Assembly: GCF_014174155.1 (NCBI RefSeq)
Contig: NZ_JABEQM010000007.1
Coordinates: 1-64,000, forward strand
Reading direction: 5' to 3'
Origin: Gluconacetobacter tumulisoli
GTDB lineage: Bacteria; Pseudomonadota; Alphaproteobacteria; Acetobacterales; Acetobacteraceae
Length of the DNA: 64,000 nt
Under the pieces are notes generated by a model. It was not told where the DNA came from. It made no database searches and saw only the letters and a list, made by a program, of their open reading frames with translations. This document shows positions 9,072 to 18,470 of this stretch, piece after piece. How positions within the stretch are numbered: position 1 is the first letter of the stretch; every line of letters begins with the position of its first letter. The position numbers and the translations under genes are program-made.

Positions 9072-9653
9072 TTACGGGATCCAGCCCCGGGCGCGAACCA
9101 GCGTGATGGCGGCCAGGGTGACCATGCAGGTGATTTCGCCGTCGCGGATCATCCGCTCCATCTCGGCCAGCGGGACGGTGTGGCTGGTCATGTCGCCTTC
9201 CGTGACCTCGCGTCGGGGAGGGCCCTGCGTCAGGCCCGTCGCCAGATAGACGTGGCCCCGCTGGGTGGAATAGCCCGCGCCCTGGTACAGCGTGCCGGCA
9301 TGGCGCAGGGCAAAGGCGCGCAGGCCGGTTTCTTCCTCGAGTTCGCCATGCGCCACGATTTCCGGGTCGGTGTCGGGACGATGCTCCCACATGCCCATCG
9401 GCAGTTCCCACAGCCGCGCGCGCACCGGATAGCGATATTGCCGGACCAGGGTCACGCTCGGACCCTCCGGCCCGTTTCCCAACGGCAGCACGACGACGAA
9501 TTCGCCGCGTTCGACCACGCCGTACAGACCCTCGCCGCCATCGGGACGCCGGATGATGTCCTCGCGCAGGCGGGTCCACGGGTTTTCGTAGACGATACGC
9601 GACGACAGCGTGACGAACCCGCCCGCGTCGGGCCCTTCGGTATCGGCGGTCAT
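9072..9653 (-). CDS. Nudix hydrolase, ADP-ribose pyrophosphatase-like
   Basis: The 193-residue protein hydrolyses a nucleoside diphosphate linked to another group, probably ADP-ribose judging by length and the RQYRYPVRARLWELPMG segment. The Nudix box is degenerate: HGELEEETGL keeps the metal-binding EExxEE-like glutamates, but the usual Arg before the first Glu is Gly. The start at 9653 has a strong GAGGAGG four bases upstream. The in-frame upstream extension to 9950 has no SD and no homology-like character. Confidence 0.8.
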   Translation of the reverse strand: MTADTEGPDAGGFVTLSSRIVYENPWTRLREDIIRRPDGGEGLYGVVERGEFVVVLPLGNGPEGPSVTLVRQYRYPVRARLWELPMGMWEHRPDTDPEIVAHGELEEETGLRAFALRHAGTLYQGAGYSTQRGHVYLATGLTQGPPRREVTEGDMTSHTVPLAEMERMIRDGEITCMVTLAAITLVRARGWIP

Positions 9654-9885
9654 GCGCCCTCCTCTGTCCCCCAGCGCGGTCCGCGACCGCCGGGCGATCA
9701 TGCCGCGCCGGGGGGTGGGGGCGTCAATGCCGCGTCCGGTCCTCGCGCGGTCGTGACGGGCCTGGGGCCGGTCACGGGGGCGATTGCACCGGATGGGGCG
9801 CTGCCAGGATGTCCCGGTACCTTGGCGGCGACCCGGCCGGGATCGTATGGTGCCTGAAAACAAAGACAGGAGCTTCCCTCTCGCC

Positions 9886-11088
9886 ATGACATCGCCGCGG
9901 ACGTCCTCGGGTTCTCCAACGCTGCGCATCCTGGCGGTCGTGCTGTTCAACCTGATCTGCTATGTCGATATCGGCCTGCCGATGGCGGTCGTCCCCGTGT
10001 TCGTCCACCAGACGCTGGGCTACAACACCGTCGTCGCCGGCCTGGCGGTATCCCTGCAATATCTGGCGACCTTTGCCTCCCGCGCGACGGCGGGGCGATT
10101 CGTCGACGGCCGGGGGGCCAAGCCCGCGGTCGTGATCGGCCTTGCCACCTGCATGGCGGCGGGCGTGGCGCTGATGCTGTCGGGGGCGTTTCCCCAGCGG
10201 CCGGGCCTGTCGGTCGTGCTGCTGATCGTCAGTCGCATCCTGATGGGCGTAGGCGAAAGCTGGACGGCGACGGGCGCGATCCTGTGGAATATTGGCCGCG
10301 TGGGGGCCGAGCGCACGGCGCAGGTCATTTCGTGGAACGGCATCACCTCCTATGGGGGGATCGCCCTCGGTGCCCCGGTCGGCGAGATGCTGTCCCACCT
10401 GCCCGCGCCCTTCGGCGGGCTGCTGGGGGTCGGCATGCTGTCGGCGGTGCTGGCCTTCGGCGGATTGCTGGCCGCATCGCGCTATGCCCCCGTGCCGCCG
10501 ATGCCCAAGGGCGAGGTACTGCCGTTCAGCCAGGTCTTCTGGCGAGTGCTGCCGCACGGCATCGTGCTGGCCTGCGGATCGGTCGGTTTCGGGGCGATTT
10601 CGGCGTGCCTGTCCCTTTATTTCTCGGCCCGGCACTGGCAGGGGGCGGCGCTGGCCCTGACGGTGTTCGGCCTGGTGTTCGTGCTGGTGCGGCTGCTGTT
10701 TTCGCGCCAGATCGGGCGGCAGGGCGGGCTGAGGGTGGCCGTCGCGTCGCTGCTGGTCGAATCGGCGGGCCTGCTGATCCTGTGGCGCAGCACGGGGGTG
10801 CTGTCGGCCGATCTGGGGGCGGCGCTGACGGGGGCAGGATTTTCGCTGGTGTTTCCCGCCCTGGGGGTCGAGGCCGTGTCCCGTGTCGGACCGCAGAACC
10901 GGGGCGCCGCGCTGGGGGCGTTCAGCGTGTTCCTGGATATCGGCATCGGGGTGTCCGGACCGATGCTGGGACTGATGATCCAGAGCCTGGGCTACGGCCC
11001 GATGTTTCTGGCGTCGGCCCTGTTTACCGGGGCGGGGGTCGGTGCCACTGTGCTGCTGCGGGGGCGAACCCGGCCCGGCATCGCCTGA
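9886..11088 (+). CDS. MFS transporter (YhhS/YfcJ-like)
   Basis: A 400-residue major facilitator with about twelve hydrophobic segments. The first is LRILAVVLFNLICYVDIG. The loop SRATAGRFVDGRGAKPAV matches the RxGRxxDxxG motif between TM2 and TM3. Substrate is unknown; related YhhS/YfcJ permeases are drug or arabinose exporters. The ATG at 9886 has AGGAG 11 bases upstream. ATG 9847 is the alternative and would add 13 residues. The gene is divergent from the Nudix gene across about 230 bp in which I see no feature. Confidence 0.8.
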   Translation: MTSPRTSSGSPTLRILAVVLFNLICYVDIGLPMAVVPVFVHQTLGYNTVVAGLAVSLQYLATFASRATAGRFVDGRGAKPAVVIGLATCMAAGVALMLSGAFPQRPGLSVVLLIVSRILMGVGESWTATGAILWNIGRVGAERTAQVISWNGITSYGGIALGAPVGEMLSHLPAPFGGLLGVGMLSAVLAFGGLLAASRYAPVPPMPKGEVLPFSQVFWRVLPHGIVLACGSVGFGAISACLSLYFSARHWQGAALALTVFGLVFVLVRLLFSRQIGRQGGLRVAVASLLVESAGLLILWRSTGVLSADLGAALTGAGFSLVFPALGVEAVSRVGPQNRGAALGAFSVFLDIGIGVSGPMLGLMIQSLGYGPMFLASALFTGAGVGATVLLRGRTRPGIA

Positions 11089-11203
11089 GGCACATGCCGG
11101 CCCCGGGTTGCCGCGCGAACGCGGGCCCCAGGCCGCCTGTCGACGCACGCCGTCCGGATCGTTTCCGCCGCCCGCCCGCATCGTATCAGGAGGATGAGGA
11201 TTC

Positions 11204-11785
11204 ATGTCCGTTGCCGCCGTCGCCGTATTCTGTGGATCCCGTTTCGGAACCCGTCCCGCCTTCCTGGCCGCGGCGCGCGAAATGGGGACCGGCCTGGGCG
11301 AGGCCGGGATGCGCCTTGTCTATGGCGGGGGCGATGTCGGCCTGATGGGCGCGGTGGCGGACGCCACGCTGCTGGCCGGCGGCCAGGTTTCGGGTGTGAT
11401 CCCGACCTTCCTGCAGGCGTGCGAGGTCATGCATGCCGGCGTGGCCGACCTGACCGTCACCGATTCGATGCACAGCCGCAAGCAGCTGATGTTCGCGTGG
11501 GCCGACGCCTTCGTCGTGTTGCCCGGCGGCCTGGGCACCTTCGACGAGACGATGGAGATCGTGACGTGGCGGCAGCTGAAGCTGCATGACAAGCCGATCT
11601 TCATCATCAATGTCGCGGGCTGGGCCGATGCGATGCTGGCGATGCTGGACGCCGCCGTCCGCGATGGCTTCGCCGAGGCATCGGCGCTGAAGCTGTTCGA
11701 GGTCGTGCCGGATGTCGCCACGGTGATGGCGCGCCTGACCGCGACGGTCCGCCAGCCGACCACCGAGGATGTCAGCCGCCTGTGA
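11204..11785 (+). CDS. LOG family protein (nucleoside 5'-monophosphate phosphoribohydrolase)
   Basis: The 193-residue Rossmann-fold protein belongs to the TIGR00730/LOG family, which cleaves the N-glycosidic bond of nucleotides such as cytokinin riboside monophosphates or AMP. Diagnostic motifs are VYGGGDVGLMGA, MHSRKQLM and the family signature PGGLGTFDE. A strong GAGGATGAGGA lies upstream of the ATG. Whether it makes cytokinin or only recycles nucleotides cannot be told from sequence. Confidence 0.9.
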   Translation: MSVAAVAVFCGSRFGTRPAFLAAAREMGTGLGEAGMRLVYGGGDVGLMGAVADATLLAGGQVSGVIPTFLQACEVMHAGVADLTVTDSMHSRKQLMFAWADAFVVLPGGLGTFDETMEIVTWRQLKLHDKPIFIINVAGWADAMLAMLDAAVRDGFAEASALKLFEVVPDVATVMARLTATVRQPTTEDVSRL

Positions 11786-11860
11786 AGGGGCGGCCGGCGA
11801 AAAGATGACGCGGGGGCCCTTGCGAAGACCCGGGATGGGTTGTATAGCCCCCGTCAAGTT

Positions 11861-11937
11861 CGGAGTGTAGCTCAGCCTGGTAGAGCACTGTGTTCGGGAC
11901 GCAGGGGCCGGAGGTTCGAATCCTCTCACTCCGACCA
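11861..11937 (+). tRNA. tRNA-Pro (CGG)
   Basis: A 77-nt cloverleaf is clear. The acceptor stem CGGAGTG (11861-11867) pairs with CACTCCG (11927-11933), followed by A and an encoded CCA. The D-loop is AGCCTGGTAGA. The anticodon loop TTCGGGA gives anticodon CGG (Pro, codon CCG), with one G-T pair in the anticodon stem. The T-arm is GGAGGTTCGAATCCTC. CCG is a heavily used codon in this G+C-rich genome. Confidence 0.96.
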
Positions 11938-12156
11938 GGTTTTTCAAAGATATGACGATGATCGCCGTTGCAGCCGGCCTGTTCGAAAGAACAGGGTGGT
12001 CCGCAAGGGCATTGTCGTGCGTACGGGCCGCTCGCTGACCGGCCGTTCCGGCGCGCCCCGTCCTGAAACGGTTTCTTAAATGCCTCCGCCCCATGCTGGC
12101 CGTCGTGCGGCGCGCCGGGCGCCGCGCCGATCCAGCACGCGGTTCGCGAGACCATC

Positions 12157-13344
12157 ATGTTCATTTCGCTTTTCCAGCGCGGCTGCCGGGCCGTGCCGGC
12201 CGGTCCCCACGGGGCGCGTCGGGACGCTGGTCACCATAAGGGACCGGCGCGCACGATTGGAATTGCCGACGTCGCGGACTCCGTCACCTGCCTGGAAACC
12301 TGTCCTGCCCAGCCTGCCCGGTTCGCGGGCGGCGCGATGCGCCACCGGGAGATGAACCCGTTTTCGGCATGGTCGAGCACGCCGGTCACGCTGACGGTCC
12401 ATCATCTGCGCGACGTGGTCTACGATGTCGATCATCGGGTGCTGATCAAGGATGGCCGCCTGATCGCCGAGACCTGCTACCTGCAACCGGCGGAGGCGCT
12501 GGACCGGATCGCCGTCGATCCGGCACGGCTGGGCCGGCTGGCGGCACCCGGGCTGGCAATTCCATGCAGCGACCATTGGCCGGGCAATTATTATCACTGG
12601 ATGGCCCACACCCTGCCGGTGGTCGCGGCCCTGTCCGACCTTCCAGGGTCCGGTCTGTCGGCGCGCTATCCGCGCCATGGCGGATCGGCGCGGCTGCTGC
12701 TGCCGGAGCTGCTGCCGTGGCAGCGTCGGACGCTGGAACTGCTGCGGCCCGGGCGCTGCGGGATCGAACCGATCGTCCCGGGGAGGCAATATCGGATCGA
12801 CCGGGTCGCATATTGCAATGTCGTGGCGGGGGCGGCCGATTTCGCGGTATCGCGGCTGTGCGCCTCCGTCTTCACGCGCATGGCGGCCGCTGTTCCGGTC
12901 ACCCGCCCGCGGGGGGTACGCCTGTATGTCGATCGGGGGGGAGCCGGCAATCGCGCCATCCCGAACGAAGGCGCGCTGGCCGCGCGGCTGCGCGACATGG
13001 GTTTCCTGGCGGTACGGCCCGAGACCCTGGCCCTGGAAACGCAGATCGACCTGTTCCGCGCCGCATCGATCGTGGTGGGGCCGCTGGGCGCCGGCATGGC
13101 CAATATCGGCTTCTGCCGGCCCGGGACCGTGGTGTACGACCTGGTCCCGGACCATCACGCCAATCCCTGCTTCCTGGCCATGGCCATGCGGGGCGGCCTG
13201 GCCTACTGGGCGGACCGGTTTCCCACCGGGACCGACAGGCAGGACCATGTGGCCAGCTGGTCGCACGGGATCGATGTGGAGCACGTGGCGCGGCGGGTGG
13301 CGGAATTGGTGCCAGGCAGGGCAGGCGTCAGGGCCCTGCCCTGA
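12157..13344 (+). CDS. Glycosyltransferase family 61 protein
   Basis: The C-terminal half of this 395-residue protein carries the GT61 (formerly DUF563) signatures LYVDRGGAGNRAIPNE, FRAASIVVGPLGAGMANIGF and VVYDLVPD. The central SDHWPGNYYHWMAHTLP block is also typical. GT61 enzymes transfer pentoses or related sugars to glycans. The first about 60 residues look unlike the family and no SD is visible at 12157, so an internal start such as ATG 12337 is possible. The 3' end runs into dispersed repeat copy 2. The neighbourhood gives no pathway; it is not linked to the decayed locus at 1-4950. Confidence 0.82.
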   Translation: MFISLFQRGCRAVPAGPHGARRDAGHHKGPARTIGIADVADSVTCLETCPAQPARFAGGAMRHREMNPFSAWSSTPVTLTVHHLRDVVYDVDHRVLIKDGRLIAETCYLQPAEALDRIAVDPARLGRLAAPGLAIPCSDHWPGNYYHWMAHTLPVVAALSDLPGSGLSARYPRHGGSARLLLPELLPWQRRTLELLRPGRCGIEPIVPGRQYRIDRVAYCNVVAGAADFAVSRLCASVFTRMAAAVPVTRPRGVRLYVDRGGAGNRAIPNEGALAARLRDMGFLAVRPETLALETQIDLFRAASIVVGPLGAGMANIGFCRPGTVVYDLVPDHHANPCFLAMAMRGGLAYWADRFPTGTDRQDHVASWSHGIDVEHVARRVAELVPGRAGVRALP

Positions 13345-13386
13345 AACCCGCCAAAGGGCGATGCCTTTGGAACCAACCGGTTGATC
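13328..13386. repeat. Dispersed palindromic repeat, copy 2
   Basis: CAGGGCCCTGCCCTG is followed by AAACCCG and the stem CCAAAGG/CCTTTGG (13351-13370), then AACCAACCGGTTGATCC. It overlaps the last codons of the GT61 gene and lies in the gap before the convergent mctP. Confidence 0.75.
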
Positions 13387-13404
13387 CACCGCCGGCGCGC
13401 ATTT

Positions 13405-14877
13405 TCAAACGGGCTGGGTGGTTTCCGTGCGGCGGCGGGGTACCAGCAGGGTCGCGACGGCCACCACGCCGATATTGACCAGCAGCGCCAGCAGGCCGGT
13501 CGAAACCGCCTGGTGCACGCCGCCCAGGGCCAGGACATGGGTGGGCTTCAGCCCGTCCTGGAAGCACAGGTACGTCCCGAACACCGTCCCGATCGCCCAG
13601 CCCAGCAGCATCGCGCGCGCCGGGAAACGGATCCGCGTCAAGCCCAGCACCAGCGCCGGAAAGGTCTGGAGGATCCACAACCCACCCAGCAATTGCAGGT
13701 CGATGGCGAACTGGGCATTCAGGAACAGCACGCAGGCCAGCGCGCCCAGCTTGACGCCGAAGGCGACGATACGGGCGGCCCCGACATCGTTCCCGCGCCC
13801 GGTGACGATGTTGCGGGTGACCAGGTTCGCGGCGCCGATGGCCATGACCGCCGCGGGCACCAGCGCGCCGACGGCGATGGCGGCGAAGCAGAAGCCGCTG
13901 AACCAGTCCGGGAAGATGGCCAGGAACAGCATCGGCACGACCGACGAGGAATGGGTCGTCACGATCCCCGCCGCATGCGCCATCAGGCCCAGCATCGCGA
14001 TCAGCCCCAGCAGCAGCGTATAGGCCGGCAGCATGACCGCGTTCTTGCGGATCGTGTCGGCCGAGCGCGCGGCCAGTACGCCGGTCAGCGTGTGCGGATA
14101 CAGGAATGCCGCCAGCGCCGACGACAGCGCCAGCGTCGCATAGGGCACGGCCTGCCCCGCCATCAGCGCGTGGTTGCCCTGGGGCCTGGGCAGATGCGCG
14201 GCGGCGGTGGCGAACATCGCGGCATATCCGCCGAGATGCAGCGGAATGACGGTCACGGCGGCCAGCACCGCGATATAGATCATGATGTCCTTGATGAACG
14301 CCGTCAGCGCCGGGGCGTGCAGCCCGCCCAGCCACGTATAGGCGGCCAGCGACACGAACGCGACGATCAGCGGGATTTCGCCCGGCAGGCCCAATGAGGC
14401 GATCACCGTGCGGATGCCGATCAGCTGCAGGGCGATATAGGGCATGACCGCGACCAGGCCGCTGCAGGCGATCGCCAGTTCCAGCGGCCGGCTGCCGAAG
14501 CGCGCCCGCACGATGTCCGCCGCCGTGGCATGCCCGCCGTCATGCGCGATCCGCCACAGGATCGGCATGATCAGGAACACGAACGGATAGACGATGATCG
14601 TATAAGGCAGTGCGAAGAAACCGAACGCCCCGGTGGCGTAGACCAGGGCCGGCACCGCAATCACGGTATAGGCGGTATAGAAATCGCCGCCGACCAGGAA
14701 CCAGGTGACCCAGGTCCCGAACTGCCGGCCGCCGAGGCCCCATTCCTCGGACTTGTCGGCGCCATGCGCGGGGCGGTGTGCGCGCCACCAGTTGACGGTG
14801 CTGCCCAGCAGGATCGTGGCCGCGAAGAACAGGATGAAGACGACGAGGGCCGCCGGGCCGGGCGCCTGGGCGGTCAC
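13405..14877 (-). CDS. mctP: Monocarboxylate permease of the sodium/solute symporter family
   Basis: The 490-residue membrane protein has about 13 hydrophobic segments. It carries SSS-family features close to MctP (lactate, pyruvate and acetate uptake): GLGGRQFGTWVTWFLVGGDF near the N-terminus and AFIKDIMIYIAVL centrally. Translation starts at a GTG that overlaps the DUF3311 stop (GTGA), so the two are coupled. MctP family assignment is good; the exact substrate is inferred. Import of monocarboxylates fits the divergent PPDK gene, which converts pyruvate to PEP. Confidence 0.82.
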   Translation of the reverse strand: MTAQAPGPAALVVFILFFAATILLGSTVNWWRAHRPAHGADKSEEWGLGGRQFGTWVTWFLVGGDFYTAYTVIAVPALVYATGAFGFFALPYTIIVYPFVFLIMPILWRIAHDGGHATAADIVRARFGSRPLELAIACSGLVAVMPYIALQLIGIRTVIASLGLPGEIPLIVAFVSLAAYTWLGGLHAPALTAFIKDIMIYIAVLAAVTVIPLHLGGYAAMFATAAAHLPRPQGNHALMAGQAVPYATLALSSALAAFLYPHTLTGVLAARSADTIRKNAVMLPAYTLLLGLIAMLGLMAHAAGIVTTHSSSVVPMLFLAIFPDWFSGFCFAAIAVGALVPAAVMAIGAANLVTRNIVTGRGNDVGAARIVAFGVKLGALACVLFLNAQFAIDLQLLGGLWILQTFPALVLGLTRIRFPARAMLLGWAIGTVFGTYLCFQDGLKPTHVLALGGVHQAVSTGLLALLVNIGVVAVATLLVPRRRTETTQPV

Positions 14878-15053
14878 GAGCGCGCGCCCTTCTTCCAGAC
14901 CAGCAGGACGAGCAGGGACGTCAGCGGCACCCAGGCCAGCTGATACCAGTAGAAGAACGGGAATCCCAGGAACGAGGGTTCGATCCGGTCATAGAACGGA
15001 AGCCATAACAGCCCCAGGAACGGCAGCAGCAATGCCAGACGGAGCATTTTCAT
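14874..15053 (-). CDS. DUF3311 small membrane protein
   Basis: The 59-residue protein has two hydrophobic segments (LALLLPFLGLLWLPF and WYQLAWVPLTSLLVLLVW) joined by YDRIEPSFLGFPFFY, the hallmark of DUF3311. These proteins are routinely encoded directly before SSS symporters such as mctP and are thought to be small accessory subunits. The ATG at 15053 has AAGG upstream; a second ATG two codons later is possible. Confidence 0.88.
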   Translation of the reverse strand: MKMLRLALLLPFLGLLWLPFYDRIEPSFLGFPFFYWYQLAWVPLTSLLVLLVWKKGARS

Positions 15054-15207
15054 CCTGATGCGCCTTATTTCTTGTTGGTTAGGGCAGACGTTGCCCATTC
15101 GCGTTGGCCTGTCAACCGGACGGACGGGACCATCCGCGCGACCGGATTGCCGGATTTTCCATGCCCCGGTGCCGAAAATCGAGGACGCGGACCCTGAAAA
15201 GGCGGTC

Positions 15208-15240
15208 TTTCCATATCGGGATATCATATCGACATGGAAA
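15208..15240. promoter_or_regulatory. Candidate operator between mctP operon and ppdK
   Basis: TTTCCATATCG (15208-15218) and CGACATGGAAA (15230-15240) form an 11-base inverted repeat with one mismatch around an 11-base spacer that itself contains GATATC. It lies in the 508-bp divergent gap (15054-15561) between DUF3311-mctP and ppdK, in its most A+T-rich part. A dimeric regulator could coordinate both transcription units. No gene or RNA is seen elsewhere in this gap. Confidence 0.45.
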
Positions 15241-15561
15241 TAATATGTACTATTCTCGATCGTTCACAATAATGACGTCCGAAGAATGCCGCCTGTTGCA
15301 CGTGCGATTGCGGCGACGGGGCCCCCATGCCCTGGCGCAGTCCACATCGGCGCCGGGGGCGCGGGCCTGGCCGTACCACCGCGGCGGCACCGGCAACACG
15401 GCGGGGACCGGACAGGTTCCGTCATAATAAAAAGATCGAAATCCGCGCCCTGAACAGCTAAGAAAGCCGGGCGGAAACCGAACAAGCAAGATAAAGAAAG
15501 TTCGGGCCAGGGGAATGCCTACGTTTCACGCAGAAGGAACGGGGCGCAAGGAGATACCAAC

Positions 15562-18252
15562 ATGACGAAGTGGGTCTATGGTTTCGGAAGCGGCGCCAAC
15601 GAAGGCAGGGCCGGCATGCGCGACCTGCTGGGCGGCAAGGGCGCCAACCTGGCGGAAATGGCGGCGATCGGCCTGCCCGTGCCGCCGGGTTTCACGATCA
15701 CCACCGAAGTCTGTACCAGTTTCTATGAAAACGGCCGCACCTATCCGGCGGAGCTGAAGGCGCAGGTCGACGCGGCGCTGCACGGCGTCGAGGAGACGCT
15801 GGGCCTGCGCTTCGGCGACCCGGTCGCCCCGCTTCTGGTCTCGGTCCGCTCGGGCGCGCGGGTGTCGATGCCGGGCATGATGGACACCGTCCTCAATCTC
15901 GGCCTGAATGACATTACGGTGGACGGGCTGACCGTTTCGTCGGGCGATCCGCGCTTCGCCTGGGACAGCTATCGCCGTTTCATCCAGATGTACGGTTCGG
16001 TCGTCCTGGGCGTGTCGCATCATCGTTTCGAGGACCTGATCGAGGAAACCAAGCGCGCGGCCGGCGTGCAGGACGATACCCGCCTGTCGGCCGAGGACTG
16101 GCAGGATGTCGTCGCGGGCTACAAGGATATCGTCCTGCGCGAGACCGGGGCCCCGTTCCCGATGGACCCGCACGAGCAGCTGTGGGGCGCGATCGGGGCG
16201 GTGTTCGGATCCTGGATGAATCCGCGCGCCAACACCTATCGCCGCCTGCACGACATTCCCGCGAGCTGGGGCACGGCGGTCAACGTGCAGACCATGGTGT
16301 TCGGCAACATGGGCGAGGATTGCGCCACCGGCGTATGCTTCACCCGCGACCCGTCCACCGGCGAAAACGTCTTCTATGGCGAATACCTGATCAATGCCCA
16401 GGGCGAGGACGTGGTGGCCGGCATCCGCACGCCCCAGCCGATGTCCGAGGCCCGCGCCCGTGGCGACGAGCTGTCGATGGAAAAGGCGCTGCCCGACGCC
16501 TATCGCGAACTGCTGGCGGTGCGCGACATCCTGGAACGCCATTACCGCGACATGCAGGACATCGAATTCACGGTCCAGGGCAACCGCCTGTACATGCTGC
16601 AGACCCGCACCGGCAAACGCACCGCCGCCGCCGCGCTGCGGATCGCCATCAGCATGGCCGAGGAAGGCCTGATCACGCATGAGGAGGCGATCCGCCGGGT
16701 GCCGCCCTCGTCGCTGGACCAGCTGCTGCATCCCACGCTGGACCCCGACGCGCCGCGCACGCTGCTGAGCCGCGGGCTGCCGGCGTCGCCGGGGGCGGCG
16801 GCGGGTGCCATCGTCTTCACCGCCGAAGACGTGGAAATCCGCGCCGCCCGGGGCGAGGACGTGATCCTGGTCCGGATCGAGACCTCGCCCGAGGACGTGC
16901 ACGGCATGCATGCCGCGCGCGGCGTGCTGACCACCCGCGGCGGCATGACGTCGCACGCCGCCGTGGTGGCGCGCGGCATGGGGCGCGTCTGCGTCGCGGG
17001 CGCCGGCGGGATCCATGTGGATTATCGCGCGCGCACGCTGTCGGTCGGCGCCACGACCCTGCATGAAGGCGAGTGGATCACCCTGGACGGCGCGACCGGC
17101 GAAGTCTTTGCCGGCCGGGTCGGGACGATCGAACCCACCCTGTCGGGCGATTTCTCCACCCTGATGGGCTGGGCCGACCGCACGCGCCGGATGAAGGTCC
17201 GCGCCAATGCCGAAACGCCCGAGGACGCCGAGACCGCGCGCCATTTCGGCGCCGAGGGCATCGGCCTGTGCCGGACCGAGCACATGTTCTTCGCCCCGGA
17301 CCGCATCGGCTTCGTCCGGCAGATGATCATGGCTGGCGACGATGCCGCACGGACGCGCGCCATCGACGCGCTGCTGCCGTTCCAGCGCGAGGATTTCAAG
17401 GCGCTGTTCCGCATCATGGCGGGGCTGCCGGTGACGATCCGCCTGCTGGATCCGCCGCTGCATGAATTCCTGCCGCATGGCGAGTCGGAGCTGGCCGAGG
17501 TCGCGGCGGCGCTGAGCGAAAGCGTCGAGGCCCTGGCGGCGCGCAAGGCGGCGCTATCGGAATCCAACCCGATGCTGGGCCATCGCGGCTGCCGCCTGGG
17601 CCTGACCTATCCCGAGCTGTACGCCATGCAGGCCCGCGCGATCATCGAGGCCGCGATCGCCGTGTCCGGCGAGAGCGGAGAGAAGGTGGTGCCGGAGATC
17701 ATGATCCCGCTGGTGGGCCTGGAAACCGAACTGCGCCGGACCCGCGCGAATGTCGAGGCGGTGGCGGCGGAGGTCGTGGCGGCGACCGGAGTGGCGCTGG
17801 AGTACAGCATCGGCACGATGATCGAACTGCCGCGCGCCGCGCTGACGGCCGACCGGATCGCACAGGACGCGGATTTCTTCTCGTTCGGTACCAACGACCT
17901 GACGCAGACCACGTTCGGCCTGTCGCGCGACGATGCGGGGACGTTCATGCCGTTCTATCTGGAACATGACCTGATCCCGCGCGACCCGTTCATCTCCATC
18001 GACCAGGAAGGCGTGGGCCAGCTTGTCGCGATGGGGGTGGAGAAGGGACGCCGCACGAAGCCGGGCCTGAAGCTGGGCGTCTGCGGCGAGCATGGGGGCG
18101 ATCCGGCCTCGATCGGGTTCTTCGAGACGGTGGGGCTGGATTACGTGTCCTGCTCGCCGTTCCGGGTGCCGATCGCGCGCCTGGCGGCGGCGCAGGCCGC
18201 CCTGGCCCGCCGGGACGAGGAAAAGCGTCCGCTGCCGGCCGGCAGCCGCTGA
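15562..18252 (+). CDS. ppdK: Pyruvate, phosphate dikinase
   Basis: PPDK reversibly makes PEP from pyruvate, ATP and phosphate. The 896 residues cover the ATP-grasp domain (KGANLAEM; RSGARVSMPGMMDTVLNLG), the swivelling phosphohistidine domain with GGMTSHAAVVARGMG (His465), and the C-terminal PEP/pyruvate barrel with CGEHGGDP (Cys841). GTNDLTQTT is also present. AAGGAGATACC precedes the ATG. The PPDK regulatory protein follows 218 bp downstream. Acetic acid bacteria typically rely on PPDK for gluconeogenesis, which matches the divergent monocarboxylate permease. All key residues are present. Confidence 0.97.
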   Translation: MTKWVYGFGSGANEGRAGMRDLLGGKGANLAEMAAIGLPVPPGFTITTEVCTSFYENGRTYPAELKAQVDAALHGVEETLGLRFGDPVAPLLVSVRSGARVSMPGMMDTVLNLGLNDITVDGLTVSSGDPRFAWDSYRRFIQMYGSVVLGVSHHRFEDLIEETKRAAGVQDDTRLSAEDWQDVVAGYKDIVLRETGAPFPMDPHEQLWGAIGAVFGSWMNPRANTYRRLHDIPASWGTAVNVQTMVFGNMGEDCATGVCFTRDPSTGENVFYGEYLINAQGEDVVAGIRTPQPMSEARARGDELSMEKALPDAYRELLAVRDILERHYRDMQDIEFTVQGNRLYMLQTRTGKRTAAAALRIAISMAEEGLITHEEAIRRVPPSSLDQLLHPTLDPDAPRTLLSRGLPASPGAAAGAIVFTAEDVEIRAARGEDVILVRIETSPEDVHGMHAARGVLTTRGGMTSHAAVVARGMGRVCVAGAGGIHVDYRARTLSVGATTLHEGEWITLDGATGEVFAGRVGTIEPTLSGDFSTLMGWADRTRRMKVRANAETPEDAETARHFGAEGIGLCRTEHMFFAPDRIGFVRQMIMAGDDAARTRAIDALLPFQREDFKALFRIMAGLPVTIRLLDPPLHEFLPHGESELAEVAAALSESVEALAARKAALSESNPMLGHRGCRLGLTYPELYAMQARAIIEAAIAVSGESGEKVVPEIMIPLVGLETELRRTRANVEAVAAEVVAATGVALEYSIGTMIELPRAALTADRIAQDADFFSFGTNDLTQTTFGLSRDDAGTFMPFYLEHDLIPRDPFISIDQEGVGQLVAMGVEKGRRTKPGLKLGVCGEHGGDPASIGFFETVGLDYVSCSPFRVPIARLAAAQAALARRDEEKRPLPAGSR

Positions 18253-18470
18253 AAGGCCGTCTGAAACGCATTCCGTCGGCGACCCGACGCGTTTTTTTCC
18301 TGCGTCGCGGCGGGCGGGCATCGGGGCCGCCATGCCCCGATGCCTGGAAAATCGCGTCGGGCATACCGTCCCGCGGCACGTCCGCCGGGGGAAATGCGTT
18401 TCCGAACGGATTCTGACGGCCGGCCCTGCCGGTCATGTCCGCCCCCATGGGGCGCTGGGGTCCTACACGC

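Noticed and set aside
11861-12160. tRNA-Pro as an integration site for a genomic island
   Set aside because: No integrase, no second copy of the tRNA 3' end was seen, and flanking genes look ordinary in composition.
15526-17478. 650-codon open frame antisense to ppdK
   Set aside because: It is the mirror of a strongly GC3-biased gene; the sequence is His/Arg/Gln-rich shadow, while the plus strand encodes complete PPDK.
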